Positions 23,714 to 31,223 of a stretch of DNA of 31,314 nucleotides are shown here, piece after piece (position 1 is the first letter of the stretch; each line of letters starts with the position of its first letter). The position numbers and the translations under genes are program-made. The stretch covers positions 1-31,314 of the forward strand of contig CAZVPD010000020.1 of the NCBI GenBank assembly GCA_964628455.1. Direction: 5' to 3'. The notes under the pieces are model-generated. The model saw nothing but the letters and a program-made list of their open reading frames with translations. It was not told where the DNA came from and made no database searches. This DNA comes from JAQVWU01 sp964628455 (GTDB lineage: Bacteria > Bacillota > Clostridia > Oscillospirales > CAG-272).

Positions 23714-24550
23714 TCAGCCGTCCTTCTTTCTGCCCTTGTATTCGATGACGCTGCGCAGGATCAGGAGGATGACCGCCATAAAGACGAGGATCGAGGATAC
23801 GGCGAACGCAGGCGCGTATTTGAATTCGTTGTATAAAATCTCAATATGGAGGGGCAGCGTGACCGTCTGCCCGCGCAGATGTCCGGAGATGACGGATACG
23901 GCGCCGAATTCGCCCATGGCGCGCGCCGTGCACAGGAAAAGGCCGTACAGAAAAGCCCATTTTATATGCGGAAAGGTGATCCTGCGGAAGATCGTCAGTC
24001 CGCCGGCTCCCATGAGGGCCGCCGCTTCCTCCTCGGCCGTGCCTTTCGACTCGAGCACGGGGATGATCTCGCGCGTAATGTAGGGCAGCGTCACGAAGAC
24101 GGTGACCAGGATCACGCCCGGGACCGCGAAAGCGACCTTCAGGCCGGCCGACTGCAGGAGTCCGTAGATTGGACTCGAGCGCCCGAAGGTGAGGATATAG
24201 ACAAATCCCGCTATGACGGGGGAGACCGACAGCGGAAGGTCGATCAGGGTGATCAGCAGTTTTCTGCCTTTGTATCTGTAGCGGGTGACCGCCCAGGCCG
24301 CCGTCAGCCCGAAAGCGACGTTGACCGCGGCGGCGGACAGCGCGGCGAGAACGGTGAGGAGCAGCGCTTTGACCGTATACGGGTCGGCGATGTTTTCGAT
24401 GTAGGCGGTTATCCCGCTGCCGAAAGCCTGCACCAGGACAAAAACGAGGGGCAGCACCAGAAAAGACGCGGCGAAGAGGCAGCAGATCAGAATCAGGATG
24501 ATTTTGCCCGCGCCGTGCTTTTTCTTTTTGACCGGAGGACTGTGATTCAT
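23714..24550 (-). CDS. cysW: Sulfate ABC permease CysW, 278 aa
   Basis: A membrane subunit with about six transmembrane segments, starting after a Lys-rich KKKKHGAGK stretch with ILILICCLFAASFLVLPLVF. The permease motif EEEAAALMGAGGLTIFRRIT (EAA loop contacting the ATPase) and FCTARAMGEFGAVSVISGHL are characteristic of the CysW branch of sulfate permeases. It lies between the CysT-type permease (19-nt gap) and the ATPase (3-nt gap), in the usual gene order. Confidence 0.92.
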   Translation of the reverse strand: MNHSPPVKKKKHGAGKIILILICCLFAASFLVLPLVFVLVQAFGSGITAYIENIADPYTVKALLLTVLAALSAAAVNVAFGLTAAWAVTRYRYKGRKLLITLIDLPLSVSPVIAGFVYILTFGRSSPIYGLLQSAGLKVAFAVPGVILVTVFVTLPYITREIIPVLESKGTAEEEAAALMGAGGLTIFRRITFPHIKWAFLYGLFLCTARAMGEFGAVSVISGHLRGQTVTLPLHIEILYNEFKYAPAFAVSSILVFMAVILLILRSVIEYKGRKKDG

Positions 24551-24569
24551 CGTTGATTTACCTCTCTTC

Positions 24570-25403
24570 TCACCGGCCGGCGCGCTTTGAGGCGTAGGAC
24601 TGCAGCAGGTTCATCAGGAAAAGCAGCACGAACGCGAGGGCGAGCATGATGAGCGCGATGGCGGTCGCTTCGGCGTAATCGTATTCCTGAAGCTGCGAAA
24701 AGATCAGCAGCGGCGCGATCTCGGTCTCAAACGGCCGGTTCCCGGCGATGAAAACCACGCTGCCGTATTCCCCCAGGCCGCGCGCGAACGCGAGGCCGAA
24801 TCCGCAGAGGGCGGCCGGCGTGATCTCGGGCAGGATGATGCGGAAAAAGACGGCTGCCTTTGTCGCGCCCAGGATGCCCGCGGCCTCCTCGTAGGAAGGG
24901 TTGAGCTTCTCCAGCACGGGCTGCACGGTCCGCGCGACAAACGGTATGCCGACGAAAATCAGCGCGATGACGATCCCGAGCCTCGTGTAGGCGATCCCGA
25001 TGCCGAATTTCGCGAAGATCCCGCCCGCCCAGCCGGTATTGACGGTCAGGGAAGTCAGGGTGATGCCGGCGATGGCGGTCGGAAGCGCCAGGGGCAGCTC
25101 GATCAGGCCGTCGAGGATCCTTTTGCCAGGAAAATCATACCGCACGAGCACCCATGCCAGAAGAACGCCCATGACGAGGTTGACCGACGCCGCGGCAAAC
25201 GAGCACAGCAGGCTGACCCGGAACGCGGAGACCAGCCGCGGCCGCGTGACGGTTTCGATAAAGCCGGCGGCGGTCAGTTCGGTGGTGCTCCACACGACCG
25301 AAGCCAGGGGGATGACCGTGATCAGGCTCAGCATGGTCACCGTGACGCCGAGGCTGAGGCCGAAGCCGGGGATGATGTGTTTTCTGAAGGCTTTACTTTT
25401 CAT
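24570..25403 (-). CDS. cysT: Sulfate ABC permease CysT (CysU), 277 aa
   Basis: A membrane subunit with about six transmembrane segments. Characteristic strings are LIELPLALPTAIAGITLTSL, EEAAGILGATKAAVFFRIIL (EAA loop) and ARGLGEYGSVVFIAGN, all typical of the CysT branch, with GEYG where CysW has GEFG. Its ATG at 25403 lies inside the 3' end of the solute-binding gene (11-nt overlap), suggesting coupled translation. Confidence 0.92.
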   Translation of the reverse strand: MKSKAFRKHIIPGFGLSLGVTVTMLSLITVIPLASVVWSTTELTAAGFIETVTRPRLVSAFRVSLLCSFAAASVNLVMGVLLAWVLVRYDFPGKRILDGLIELPLALPTAIAGITLTSLTVNTGWAGGIFAKFGIGIAYTRLGIVIALIFVGIPFVARTVQPVLEKLNPSYEEAAGILGATKAAVFFRIILPEITPAALCGFGLAFARGLGEYGSVVFIAGNRPFETEIAPLLIFSQLQEYDYAEATAIALIMLALAFVLLFLMNLLQSYASKRAGR

Positions 25404-26406
25404 AGATCCGGTCGAAAACGCCTCCGTCGGAGAAATACACCCGCTGCGCTTCTGCCCAGCCCCCGAAATGGCCGATATCGGTCAGATTCATCCCGAGGTC
25501 GAACCTGTCCGCGTATTCGGCGAGGATCTCCGGATCCGAAGGCCGGTAATAATGCTCCGCGATCAGGCGCTGCGCCTCGTCCGAGTAGAGATAGGCGAGG
25601 TATTCGGACGCGGCCGCTTCCGTGCCCCTGCGTTTGGCGGTTTCGTCGACGACTGCGACGGTCGGCTGGCAGAGGATGCTGATGCCCGGCGTGACGACCT
25701 CGTATTCGCCCGGATACTGACCGAGCAGAAGATACGCTTCGTTTTCCCAGGCCAGAAGCACGTCCCCCTGCTTGTTTTCGGCAAAGGTGTTGGTGGACGA
25801 CCGCGCGCCCGAGTCAAGCACGAGCACGTTGCCGTAGAGTTCCTTCATGAACTGCAGGACAGCCGCCTCGTCTTCCCCGTATACGGTTTGGGCAAAAGCC
25901 CACGCGGCGAGGAAATTCCAGCGCGCTCCCCCCGAGGTCTTCGGATTGGGGGTGATGACGCCCGTGCCGTCTGCGGTGAGGTCGTCCCAGTCGGAAATGC
26001 CGCGCGGATTGCCTTTGCGGACCACGAAGACGATGGCCGACGTGTAGGGCGCGCTGTCGGCGGCGAATTCGCTTTTCCATCCCTCTTCGATCAGCCCCGC
26101 GTCCGCCACGGACTGCACGTCCCCTTCCAGGGCGAGGGTGACGACATCGGCTTCAAGGCCGTTGACGACGGCCAGCGCCTGCGATCCGGACCCCCCGTGG
26201 GACTGTGTGACCGTGACGGTCTGCCCCGTGGTTTCGAGCATATGCCCGGCATACAGTACGTTGTAGGCTTCATACAGCTCGCGCGTCGGGTCATAGGAAA
26301 CGTTGGTGAGGGTCAGCCCCTCTTCTTTGCCGCCGCAGCCCGGCAGCAGGCAGGCCGCAAGCGCGAGGGCAAAAATCGCCGCAGAAAGGCGGGAAAAATA
26401 TTTCAT
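25393..26406 (-). CDS. cysP: Sulfate/thiosulfate-binding lipoprotein (CysP/Sbp-type), 337 aa
   Basis: First gene of the sulfate operon. The signal ALALAACLLPGC ends in a lipobox Cys, so it is lipid-anchored outside the membrane. Sulfate-binding family motifs are clear: QSHGGSGSQALAVVNGLEAD with VVTLALEGDV, GVITPNPKTSGGARWNFLAA, and LAWENEAYLLL. It ends 11 nt inside the CysT gene. Upstream lie its promoter (26514-26542) and a palindromic operator between promoter and start, so control by the neighbouring LacI-family protein is probable. Thiosulfate or a similar oxyanion is also possible as ligand. Confidence 0.92.
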   Translation of the reverse strand: MKYFSRLSAAIFALALAACLLPGCGGKEEGLTLTNVSYDPTRELYEAYNVLYAGHMLETTGQTVTVTQSHGGSGSQALAVVNGLEADVVTLALEGDVQSVADAGLIEEGWKSEFAADSAPYTSAIVFVVRKGNPRGISDWDDLTADGTGVITPNPKTSGGARWNFLAAWAFAQTVYGEDEAAVLQFMKELYGNVLVLDSGARSSTNTFAENKQGDVLLAWENEAYLLLGQYPGEYEVVTPGISILCQPTVAVVDETAKRRGTEAAASEYLAYLYSDEAQRLIAEHYYRPSDPEILAEYADRFDLGMNLTDIGHFGGWAEAQRVYFSDGGVFDRIYEK

Positions 26407-26432
26407 GATGGTCTTCTCCTTAAAAAAGATGA

Positions 26433-26452
26433 TTACGCAAACGATTGCGTAA
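26433..26452. promoter_or_regulatory. LacI-type operator O1, upstream of the sulfate-binding gene
   Basis: The palindrome TTACGCAAACGATTGCGTAA has the central CG of LacI-family operators. It sits about 55-75 nt downstream of the predicted start of the cys transcript and 27 nt before the cysP ATG, so bound repressor would block elongation. Confidence 0.85.
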
Positions 26453-26470
26453 AATCAAAGTTCCAATCCC

Positions 26471-26499
26471 TTGAAAAATGCTTTGATCTGTGGTATAAT
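26471..26499 (+). promoter_or_regulatory. Promoter of the LacI-family regulator gene
   Basis: TTGAAA (26471-26476), a 17-bp spacer and TATAAT (26494-26499) on the plus strand. Its predicted start (about 26506) practically coincides with that of the opposing cys promoter. Confidence 0.8.
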
Positions 26500-26513
26500 C
26501 GGACATGACTGAA

Positions 26514-26542
26514 ATAATACCACTTTGGAACGGACTTGTCAA
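26514..26542 (-). promoter_or_regulatory. Promoter of the sulfate import operon
   Basis: On the minus strand there is a perfect TTGACA (26542-26537), a 17-bp spacer and TATTAT (26519-26514). It faces the regulator's promoter head-on, so the two promoters cannot both be occupied and cleared freely. Confidence 0.8.
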
Positions 26543-26549
26543 CAGCTAA

Positions 26550-26569
26550 AAACGCAAACGATTGCGTAA
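26550..26569. promoter_or_regulatory. LacI-type operator O2, in the regulator's 5' UTR
   Basis: The same 16-bp core ACGCAAACGATTGCGT as O1 (26552-26567), 117 bp centre to centre from it. It lies between the cys promoter's -35 side and the regulator's ATG at 26583, fitting autoregulation. Confidence 0.85.
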
Positions 26570-26582
26570 AGGACGGTGCCCG

Positions 26583-27569
26583 ATGTCTTTAAAAGAAATA
26601 GCCCTGATGACCTCGACTTCGGTCTCGACCGTGTCGAGGGTGCTCAACAACAGTTCCCCCGCCTGCGCGTCCAAAGAGGTCAGGGACAGGATCTGGGCCG
26701 CGGCGCACGAGACCGGTTATATACCGAATCCTCACGCCCGCAGCCTGAAGAAAGGCAGCCCGTCTGCGGGTGCGTATCACATCGCCGTTGTGCTGGCCAG
26801 GATCAACAGCCTCGAGGGCGACCCTTTTTTCGCGGAACTGTTCCGGTGCCTCGAAACGGAACTCTTCTCGCGGAATATGCTGCTCAGCGCCGTCACCTGC
26901 GCCGATTCCCCTCCCGACTTCGGCAGTATGAAGGCCGACGGCATCGTGATCCTCGGCCGCTGTTCGGAAAAGCTGCTTTCCGCCCTCAGGGCGGTCACGC
27001 CCAATCTGGTCGGGATCTGGCGGAATATGCAGAACTTCAGCATCGACGAGATCGTGTGCGACGGCAAAAAAGCCGCCGCGGCCGCGATGGAGTACCTGAT
27101 CTCGCTCGGGCACCAAAAGATCGCCTACATCGGCGACTGCTCGTATGAAAGCCGCTATGTCGGCTACTGCGAGGCGCTCATCAGCCATCAGCTGCCCATC
27201 GACTACGGCATCATCCTGCCGACGAACCAGACGGAGCGGGAAGGGGAGGATGCCGTGAAAGCCCTTCCCGCGGACGCAGGGGCAACCGCCGTTCTGTGCG
27301 CGAACGACAGCACGGCCATAGGGGTGCTCAAAGCGATGAAAAAGCTGAAGATCAAGGACACGGCCGTCATTTCGATCGACAACATCGAAGAGGCGTATTC
27401 GACGGATCCCCCCCTGACCACCGTCAACATCCCGCGCGAGGACATGGCGCACATGGCCGCCGAGGTGCTGTACGACAGGATCCGGCGGGGGCACAGGGAA
27501 TTTCTGCGCATCGAGTTTCCCTGCCGCATCATCCGGAGGGAAAGCTGTCTTCCCGGACGGCCGAAATAA
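26583..27569 (+). CDS. LacI-family regulator divergent from the sulfate operon, 328 aa
   Basis: The N-terminal HTH LKEIALMTSTSVSTVSRVLN and a hinge helix (PNPHARSLKKGS) are typical of the LacI/GalR family. The rest is the periplasmic-binding-protein-like sensor: HIAVVLARI, the KADGIVILG segment, AMEYLISLGHQKIAYIGD, AVLCANDSTAIGVLKAMKKL and DTAVISIDNIE. The start at 26583 is chosen because it begins the canonical HTH; a longer frame to 26562 starts inside the operator. The two identical palindromes nearby are its likely sites. LacI proteins normally sense sugars or nucleobases, so pairing with a sulfate importer is unusual. The effector could be a sulfated or sulfonated sugar, which is speculation. 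Confidence 0.9.
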   Translation: MSLKEIALMTSTSVSTVSRVLNNSSPACASKEVRDRIWAAAHETGYIPNPHARSLKKGSPSAGAYHIAVVLARINSLEGDPFFAELFRCLETELFSRNMLLSAVTCADSPPDFGSMKADGIVILGRCSEKLLSALRAVTPNLVGIWRNMQNFSIDEIVCDGKKAAAAAMEYLISLGHQKIAYIGDCSYESRYVGYCEALISHQLPIDYGIILPTNQTEREGEDAVKALPADAGATAVLCANDSTAIGVLKAMKKLKIKDTAVISIDNIEEAYSTDPPLTTVNIPREDMAHMAAEVLYDRIRRGHREFLRIEFPCRIIRRESCLPGRPK

Positions 27570-27587
27570 ACGGCGGTCCCGCGCCTG

Positions 27588-27616
27588 TTGACAAGAACGC
27601 CGCCGGGGGTTATAAT
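27588..27616 (+). promoter_or_regulatory. Consensus promoter of the acetyltransferase gene
   Basis: Perfect TTGACA (27588-27593), a 17-bp spacer and perfect TATAAT (27611-27616), beginning 18 nt after the regulator's stop. Expected start is near 27623, at the tandem hairpin repeat. Confidence 0.85.
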
Positions 27617-27623
27617 TAAAAAA

Positions 27624-27655
27624 AGTCTGCACGGCAGACAGTCTGCACGGCAGAC
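27624..27655. repeat. Two tandem 16-bp hairpin units at the transcript start
   Basis: AGTCTGCACGGCAGAC occurs twice back to back (27624-27639, 27640-27655). Each unit holds a perfect inverted repeat GTCTGC-ACG-GCAGAC. Starting at the predicted +1, it would give the mRNA two 5' hairpins, or present a double palindromic protein site just downstream of the promoter. It ends 15 nt before the ATG at 27671. Confidence 0.85.
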
Positions 27656-27670
27656 GGAAAGCGGGCCGAT

Positions 27671-28633
27671 ATGACCGAATTCAGAAAAGCAAAGCCGGAG
27701 GAAGCCGACGATATCCTCGACTTCATCAACTATGTGTTCAGCGAAGCCCACAGGCCGCATGATTTCAAAAAGTTCAATCCGCATATGTATGATTCCGACT
27801 ATCCTTTCTGGAACGACCACTACGTCGTTTCGGAGGACGGCCGCATCCGCGCCACGGTCGCGATCACCTTCGAACATCCGGTGCACAGCGGCATCGCGAT
27901 GACCTCCTGCGAGGTGGGGCAGGTCTCGGTCCATCCGTACCACCGCGGTAAAGGATACATGCAGGCGCTGATGAACATGGCTGTCGCCGATATGGGAAAA
28001 GAAGGCGCCGACTACGCCCATCTCGGCGGACTGAGGCAGAGGTACGAGTATTTCGGGTTTTCCCGCGCGGAATGCGCCTTTGAAATGAACATCACAAAGA
28101 ACAACTGCTTTCATAAGCGGAACGAAAAGTCCGGGTCGGTGACGCTGGACGGCGATACCATCCTGTTTGAGGGAAGCCCGGCCGGGCATTTTGACGGCGA
28201 CCGCGCCGTGCTCGAAGATTACAGCCTTGCTCCCGGAGCCTACGACGCGTTCCTTGAAAAAAACGGCGATCCCGAGGTCAGCGTGCACGTGAAGCCCTAT
28301 GACAAAGCCTGCCTGCGGGGGCTTGCGGCTTTCTGCGAGAGTTCGGCGCTGATCTATACCGACCAGATCCGCATGTACAATTACGAAAAATACCTGCTTG
28401 CCTGCCTGAAGCCGCGCGCGGAGCAGGGAATCGCGGCGGACGGCAGCATGTCCCTCGAGATCGGGGGCCGGTGTTTCACGCTCTCGGTAAAGGACGGCGC
28501 CGCCGCAGCAGCCCCCTGCGAAAAGGCGGACAGGATTTTAACGCACATGGAGGCGCAGGACCTGTTCTTTTCGATGACGGAGCACACCCTGCGAAACGAC
28601 CTTCCCCGCGGCTGGTTCCCCTTTGCGCTGTGA
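27671..28633 (+). CDS. GNAT-family N-acetyltransferase, 320 aa
   Basis: The first about 140 residues are a GNAT domain: start TEFRKAKPEEADDILDFINY, core EVGQVSVHPYHRGKGYMQAL (acetyl-CoA pyrophosphate loop HRGKGY) and GGLRQRYEYFGFSRA. The remaining about 180 residues form a second part (SVTLDGDTILFEG, YDAFLEKNGDPEVSVHV and a C-terminal DLFFSMTEHTLRN), as in two-part GNAT proteins that include a sterol-carrier-like tail. The acceptor substrate cannot be deduced. The gene stands alone under a consensus promoter with an unusual 5' tandem hairpin. Confidence 0.88.
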   Translation: MTEFRKAKPEEADDILDFINYVFSEAHRPHDFKKFNPHMYDSDYPFWNDHYVVSEDGRIRATVAITFEHPVHSGIAMTSCEVGQVSVHPYHRGKGYMQALMNMAVADMGKEGADYAHLGGLRQRYEYFGFSRAECAFEMNITKNNCFHKRNEKSGSVTLDGDTILFEGSPAGHFDGDRAVLEDYSLAPGAYDAFLEKNGDPEVSVHVKPYDKACLRGLAAFCESSALIYTDQIRMYNYEKYLLACLKPRAEQGIAADGSMSLEIGGRCFTLSVKDGAAAAAPCEKADRILTHMEAQDLFFSMTEHTLRNDLPRGWFPFAL

Positions 28634-28725
28634 CCGGCTGCGGGTATAATCCCGGAAGATTCCGTCCTTTTGTTCATAAAACGCTTTTCTTATTGAATAA
28701 AATTATAACATTCTGTAAAAAAGCA

Positions 28726-28755
28726 TTGACTTTATGATGTATGATGTTGTATAAT
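28726..28755 (+). promoter_or_regulatory. Promoter of the discoidin-domain protein gene
   Basis: TTGACT (28726-28731), an 18-bp spacer and TATAAT (28750-28755) preceded by TG, 56 nt before the ATG at 28812. Confidence 0.7.
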
Positions 28756-28811
28756 CATTTCATCATCACAGCTTTTGTTAAAAATTATGAATGAAAGGCG
28801 GATCCGAAAAA

Positions 28812-29975
28812 ATGAAGAGAAACTCTGTGCTTCTTGTTTTTGTTCTCCTTTTAACCTGGTCTCTCGCCCTCGGCGCGTCGGCCGCGTCGACCGTGCTGGA
28901 GGAAGCCGCTCCCGGCAGGACCTATCTGACATCCAATGTCAATCAGGACACCCTCGCCGGCACCGAATCCTTCGCCAACGAAGAATACTGGAACCTTTTT
29001 GACGGCGATACCGCGACCAAATTCTGCACCAATGTATTCCCCGCCGAAGTGACATGGCAGATGGACACCTCCTATATGGTCGACGCGGTCGTGATCGCGA
29101 CGGCAAACGACAACGCGGCCAACGCCGGCCGGAATCCCGCAACGTATGTCCTTTCCGGTTCGCCCGACGGCGCAAATTACACGCCGCTCTATTCGGGCAC
29201 AGCCGCCGATCTTGAAGACGTCGATTTTACCTATTTCCTGATCGAATTCGACAACAATGTCGCCTACCCGTATTATAAGTTCGAAGTCCCCGCGCCCGAA
29301 TCGGGCACCGTGCTGCAGATCTCGGAGATCGTGCTCCTGAGCAAAGAGACCGGCGGCACCAGTTATCCGGCGTCGGGCCTCGGTGCACCCGGTATCATCC
29401 TCGGCGTCTCCCTCATCGGCAATGAAGCGGGCTGGGGGGACAATCCGGCCGCGGGCAGGGCAGCGGCTTTTGACGGCGACATCGATACATTCTACGATCC
29501 CATGGCGGTGGGAGACGGCTACTGCGGCATCGACTGCGGCGAGCCCTTTATCCTGACGCAGGTAAACATACACTCCCGCAGCGGTTACCTCGACCGTTAC
29601 CTCGGCGCCATGATCCAGGGTTCCGCAGACGGCGAAAACTGGACGACCCTCTATACGGCGGATGCCGCCGCCCCGGCTTTTGAATGGAATGTGATCGCGG
29701 ATACCGCCCTTTCGGAAAACACGGGCTACCGTTATTACCGCTATTTTAACGAAACCAGCCACGGCGACGTCGCCGAAGTGGAATTTTACGGCGTCAGCCT
29801 CTCCGGCGTTCCCGAAGCGGCCATAGCCGCAGCCGCCGAGGAAGCTCCTCCCGCCGAGGCAGCTCCCGCAGCCGCGGACGCCCCCGCAGCCGCGGCGCAG
29901 ACCGCCGACCTGTTCGGCCTCGCGCTGGTTCTTCTCGCCTGCTCGTCCGCCGTCCTGTTCAAAAAGCGCAGATAA
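28812..29975 (+). CDS. Secreted surface protein with two discoidin (F5/8 C)-like domains and a C-terminal membrane anchor, 387 aa
   Basis: A signal peptide starts MKRNSVLLVFVLLLTWSLAL and cleaves after GASA. Two beta-sandwich repeats follow. The first (about 40-180) has EEYWNLFDGDTATKFCTN, VTWQMDTSYMVDAVVIATAN and LSGSPDGANYTPLYSG. The second (about 190-330) has AAAFDGDIDTFYDP, FILTQVNIHSRSGYLDRYLG and QGSADGENWTTLYTA. Both match the F5/8 type C pattern (FDGDxxT, then SxDGxNWxxL), which binds glycans or lipids. A linker rich in Ala, Pro and Glu (about 335-360) leads to a hydrophobic helix and KKRR, so the protein is anchored at the outer face of the membrane without an LPXTG motif. The start at 28812 is preferred over 28791 because it begins the signal peptide with AAAGGCGGA upstream. 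The ligand is unknown. Confidence 0.85.
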   Translation: MKRNSVLLVFVLLLTWSLALGASAASTVLEEAAPGRTYLTSNVNQDTLAGTESFANEEYWNLFDGDTATKFCTNVFPAEVTWQMDTSYMVDAVVIATANDNAANAGRNPATYVLSGSPDGANYTPLYSGTAADLEDVDFTYFLIEFDNNVAYPYYKFEVPAPESGTVLQISEIVLLSKETGGTSYPASGLGAPGIILGVSLIGNEAGWGDNPAAGRAAAFDGDIDTFYDPMAVGDGYCGIDCGEPFILTQVNIHSRSGYLDRYLGAMIQGSADGENWTTLYTADAAAPAFEWNVIADTALSENTGYRYYRYFNETSHGDVAEVEFYGVSLSGVPEAAIAAAAEEAPPAEAAPAAADAPAAAAQTADLFGLALVLLACSSAVLFKKRR

Positions 29976-30010
29976 GCGTATAAACCGGAATCATTCCGCA
30001 GCGGATCATA

Positions 30011-30039
30011 AAACGGCGGGCGGCCTACCCGCCGTTTTT
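30011..30039 (+). terminator. Rho-independent terminator
   Basis: AACGGCGGG (30012-30020) pairs perfectly with CCCGCCGTT (30028-30036) around a 7-nt loop, with T5 after it. It ends the discoidin-domain gene. Confidence 0.88.
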
Positions 30040-30083
30040 ATCATACCATAAAAATCTTCAGAACGGATTAATCGGAGAAGACT

Positions 30084-31223
30084 ATGAAAAAAGAGACCAT
30101 GACTTCAAGGGAGCGCGTCCTTTGCGCGATCGCTCATAAGGAAGCCGACCGCGTCCCGATCGATCTGGGTATGCATTTTTCCACGGGCATATCCGCCTTT
30201 GCCTATTATAACCTGAGGGAATACCTCGGCCTTGACGTGTCGCGCATCGACATACCCGACATGGTGCAGCTGCTCGCCCGGGTGGACGATGATATTATAA
30301 ACAGGTTCCACGTCGACACCGTGCTTCTCGACCCGCCCTACGAGAGTTATGCGCGCTGGAATCCGTACGGCCGTTACGCTTTTGACGTGCCGTCCAACGC
30401 CCCGCTGCAAAAAGCGCCGGACGGGGGCTGGACGATGGACGGGCTGCGCATGCCGCCCCGCGGCTTCTTCTTTGACGGCGGCTGGCCCTCTTTCCATACG
30501 GGGGATTACATCGCGAAGTCCGCAGCGTGCGCGGAGCGGCTTTACAAAGAAACGGATAAATTCACGGTGTTCATGCAGCTCGGGGCGTTCTTCGGCGGCA
30601 TCGAACATGCGTGCTCCATGTATACGGATCCCGAAGACGTGACAAAGCAGCAGGAGAGGTCGCTCGGATGGGAAATCGATCGGGTGGGAAATATCATACG
30701 CGCGATGGGCGGATTTATACAGGGCATAGCGCTGAACTCCGACCTCGGGACCCAGCAGGGACCCATGATCAGGCCCGCCATGTTCGATGAATTCGTCGCG
30801 CCTTCTCTCGAAAAGCTGTGCGCCTTCATTCACCGCAATTCGGACCTGAAGATCTTCCTGCACTCCTGCGGGAGCATCGAGCCGCTGCTTGGGAGCATCG
30901 CCTCCTGCGGCGTCGACATCATCAATCCCGTGCAGATCTCCGCCGGAAATATGGAGCCCGAGCTGCTCAAAGCGCGGTACGGGGACAAACTCACGTTCTG
31001 GGGCGGCGGATGCGACTGCCAGCATGTGCTCAATTTGGGGACGGCCGAAGACGTCGTGAAAAACGCAAGGAAACTGATGCATGTTTTTAAACCCGGCGGC
31101 GGTTTTGTCTTCAATCAGGTGCACAACATCATGGGCGATATTGCCCCCGAAAAGATCGTCGCGATGCTGGACACCGCCTATGAAAATTCGTTTTACGAAA
31201 AAGAGGCTCTAAAAAACGGATAA
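30084..31223 (+). CDS. Uroporphyrinogen-decarboxylase-family (MtaA/methyltransferase-like) protein, 379 aa
   Basis: The N-terminal MTSRERVLCAIAHKEADRVP followed by IDLG is the hallmark of the URO-D superfamily branch that includes corrinoid-linked methyltransferases. The C-terminal half has FLHSCGSIEPLL, GVDIINPVQISAGNMEP, GGGCDCQHVLNLGTAEDV, GGGFVFNQVHNIMGDIAPEK. His and Cys in HSCG and the Cys residues in GGGCDCQ are at positions used for zinc binding in MtaA/MtbA-type methyltransferases. This speaks against a genuine haem-pathway decarboxylase. In many Clostridia such genes sit near sugar-metabolism genes and their substrate is unknown. The start at 30084 has CGGAGAAGACT upstream. No corrinoid protein is visible in the window. 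Confidence 0.85.
   Translation: MKKETMTSRERVLCAIAHKEADRVPIDLGMHFSTGISAFAYYNLREYLGLDVSRIDIPDMVQLLARVDDDIINRFHVDTVLLDPPYESYARWNPYGRYAFDVPSNAPLQKAPDGGWTMDGLRMPPRGFFFDGGWPSFHTGDYIAKSAACAERLYKETDKFTVFMQLGAFFGGIEHACSMYTDPEDVTKQQERSLGWEIDRVGNIIRAMGGFIQGIALNSDLGTQQGPMIRPAMFDEFVAPSLEKLCAFIHRNSDLKIFLHSCGSIEPLLGSIASCGVDIINPVQISAGNMEPELLKARYGDKLTFWGGGCDCQHVLNLGTAEDVVKNARKLMHVFKPGGGFVFNQVHNIMGDIAPEKIVAMLDTAYENSFYEKEALKNG

Noticed and set aside
22691..23836. A 381-codon plus-strand frame opposite cysA
   Set aside because: The minus strand encodes a complete ABC ATPase with all motifs; the plus-strand frame is a GC-skew artefact.
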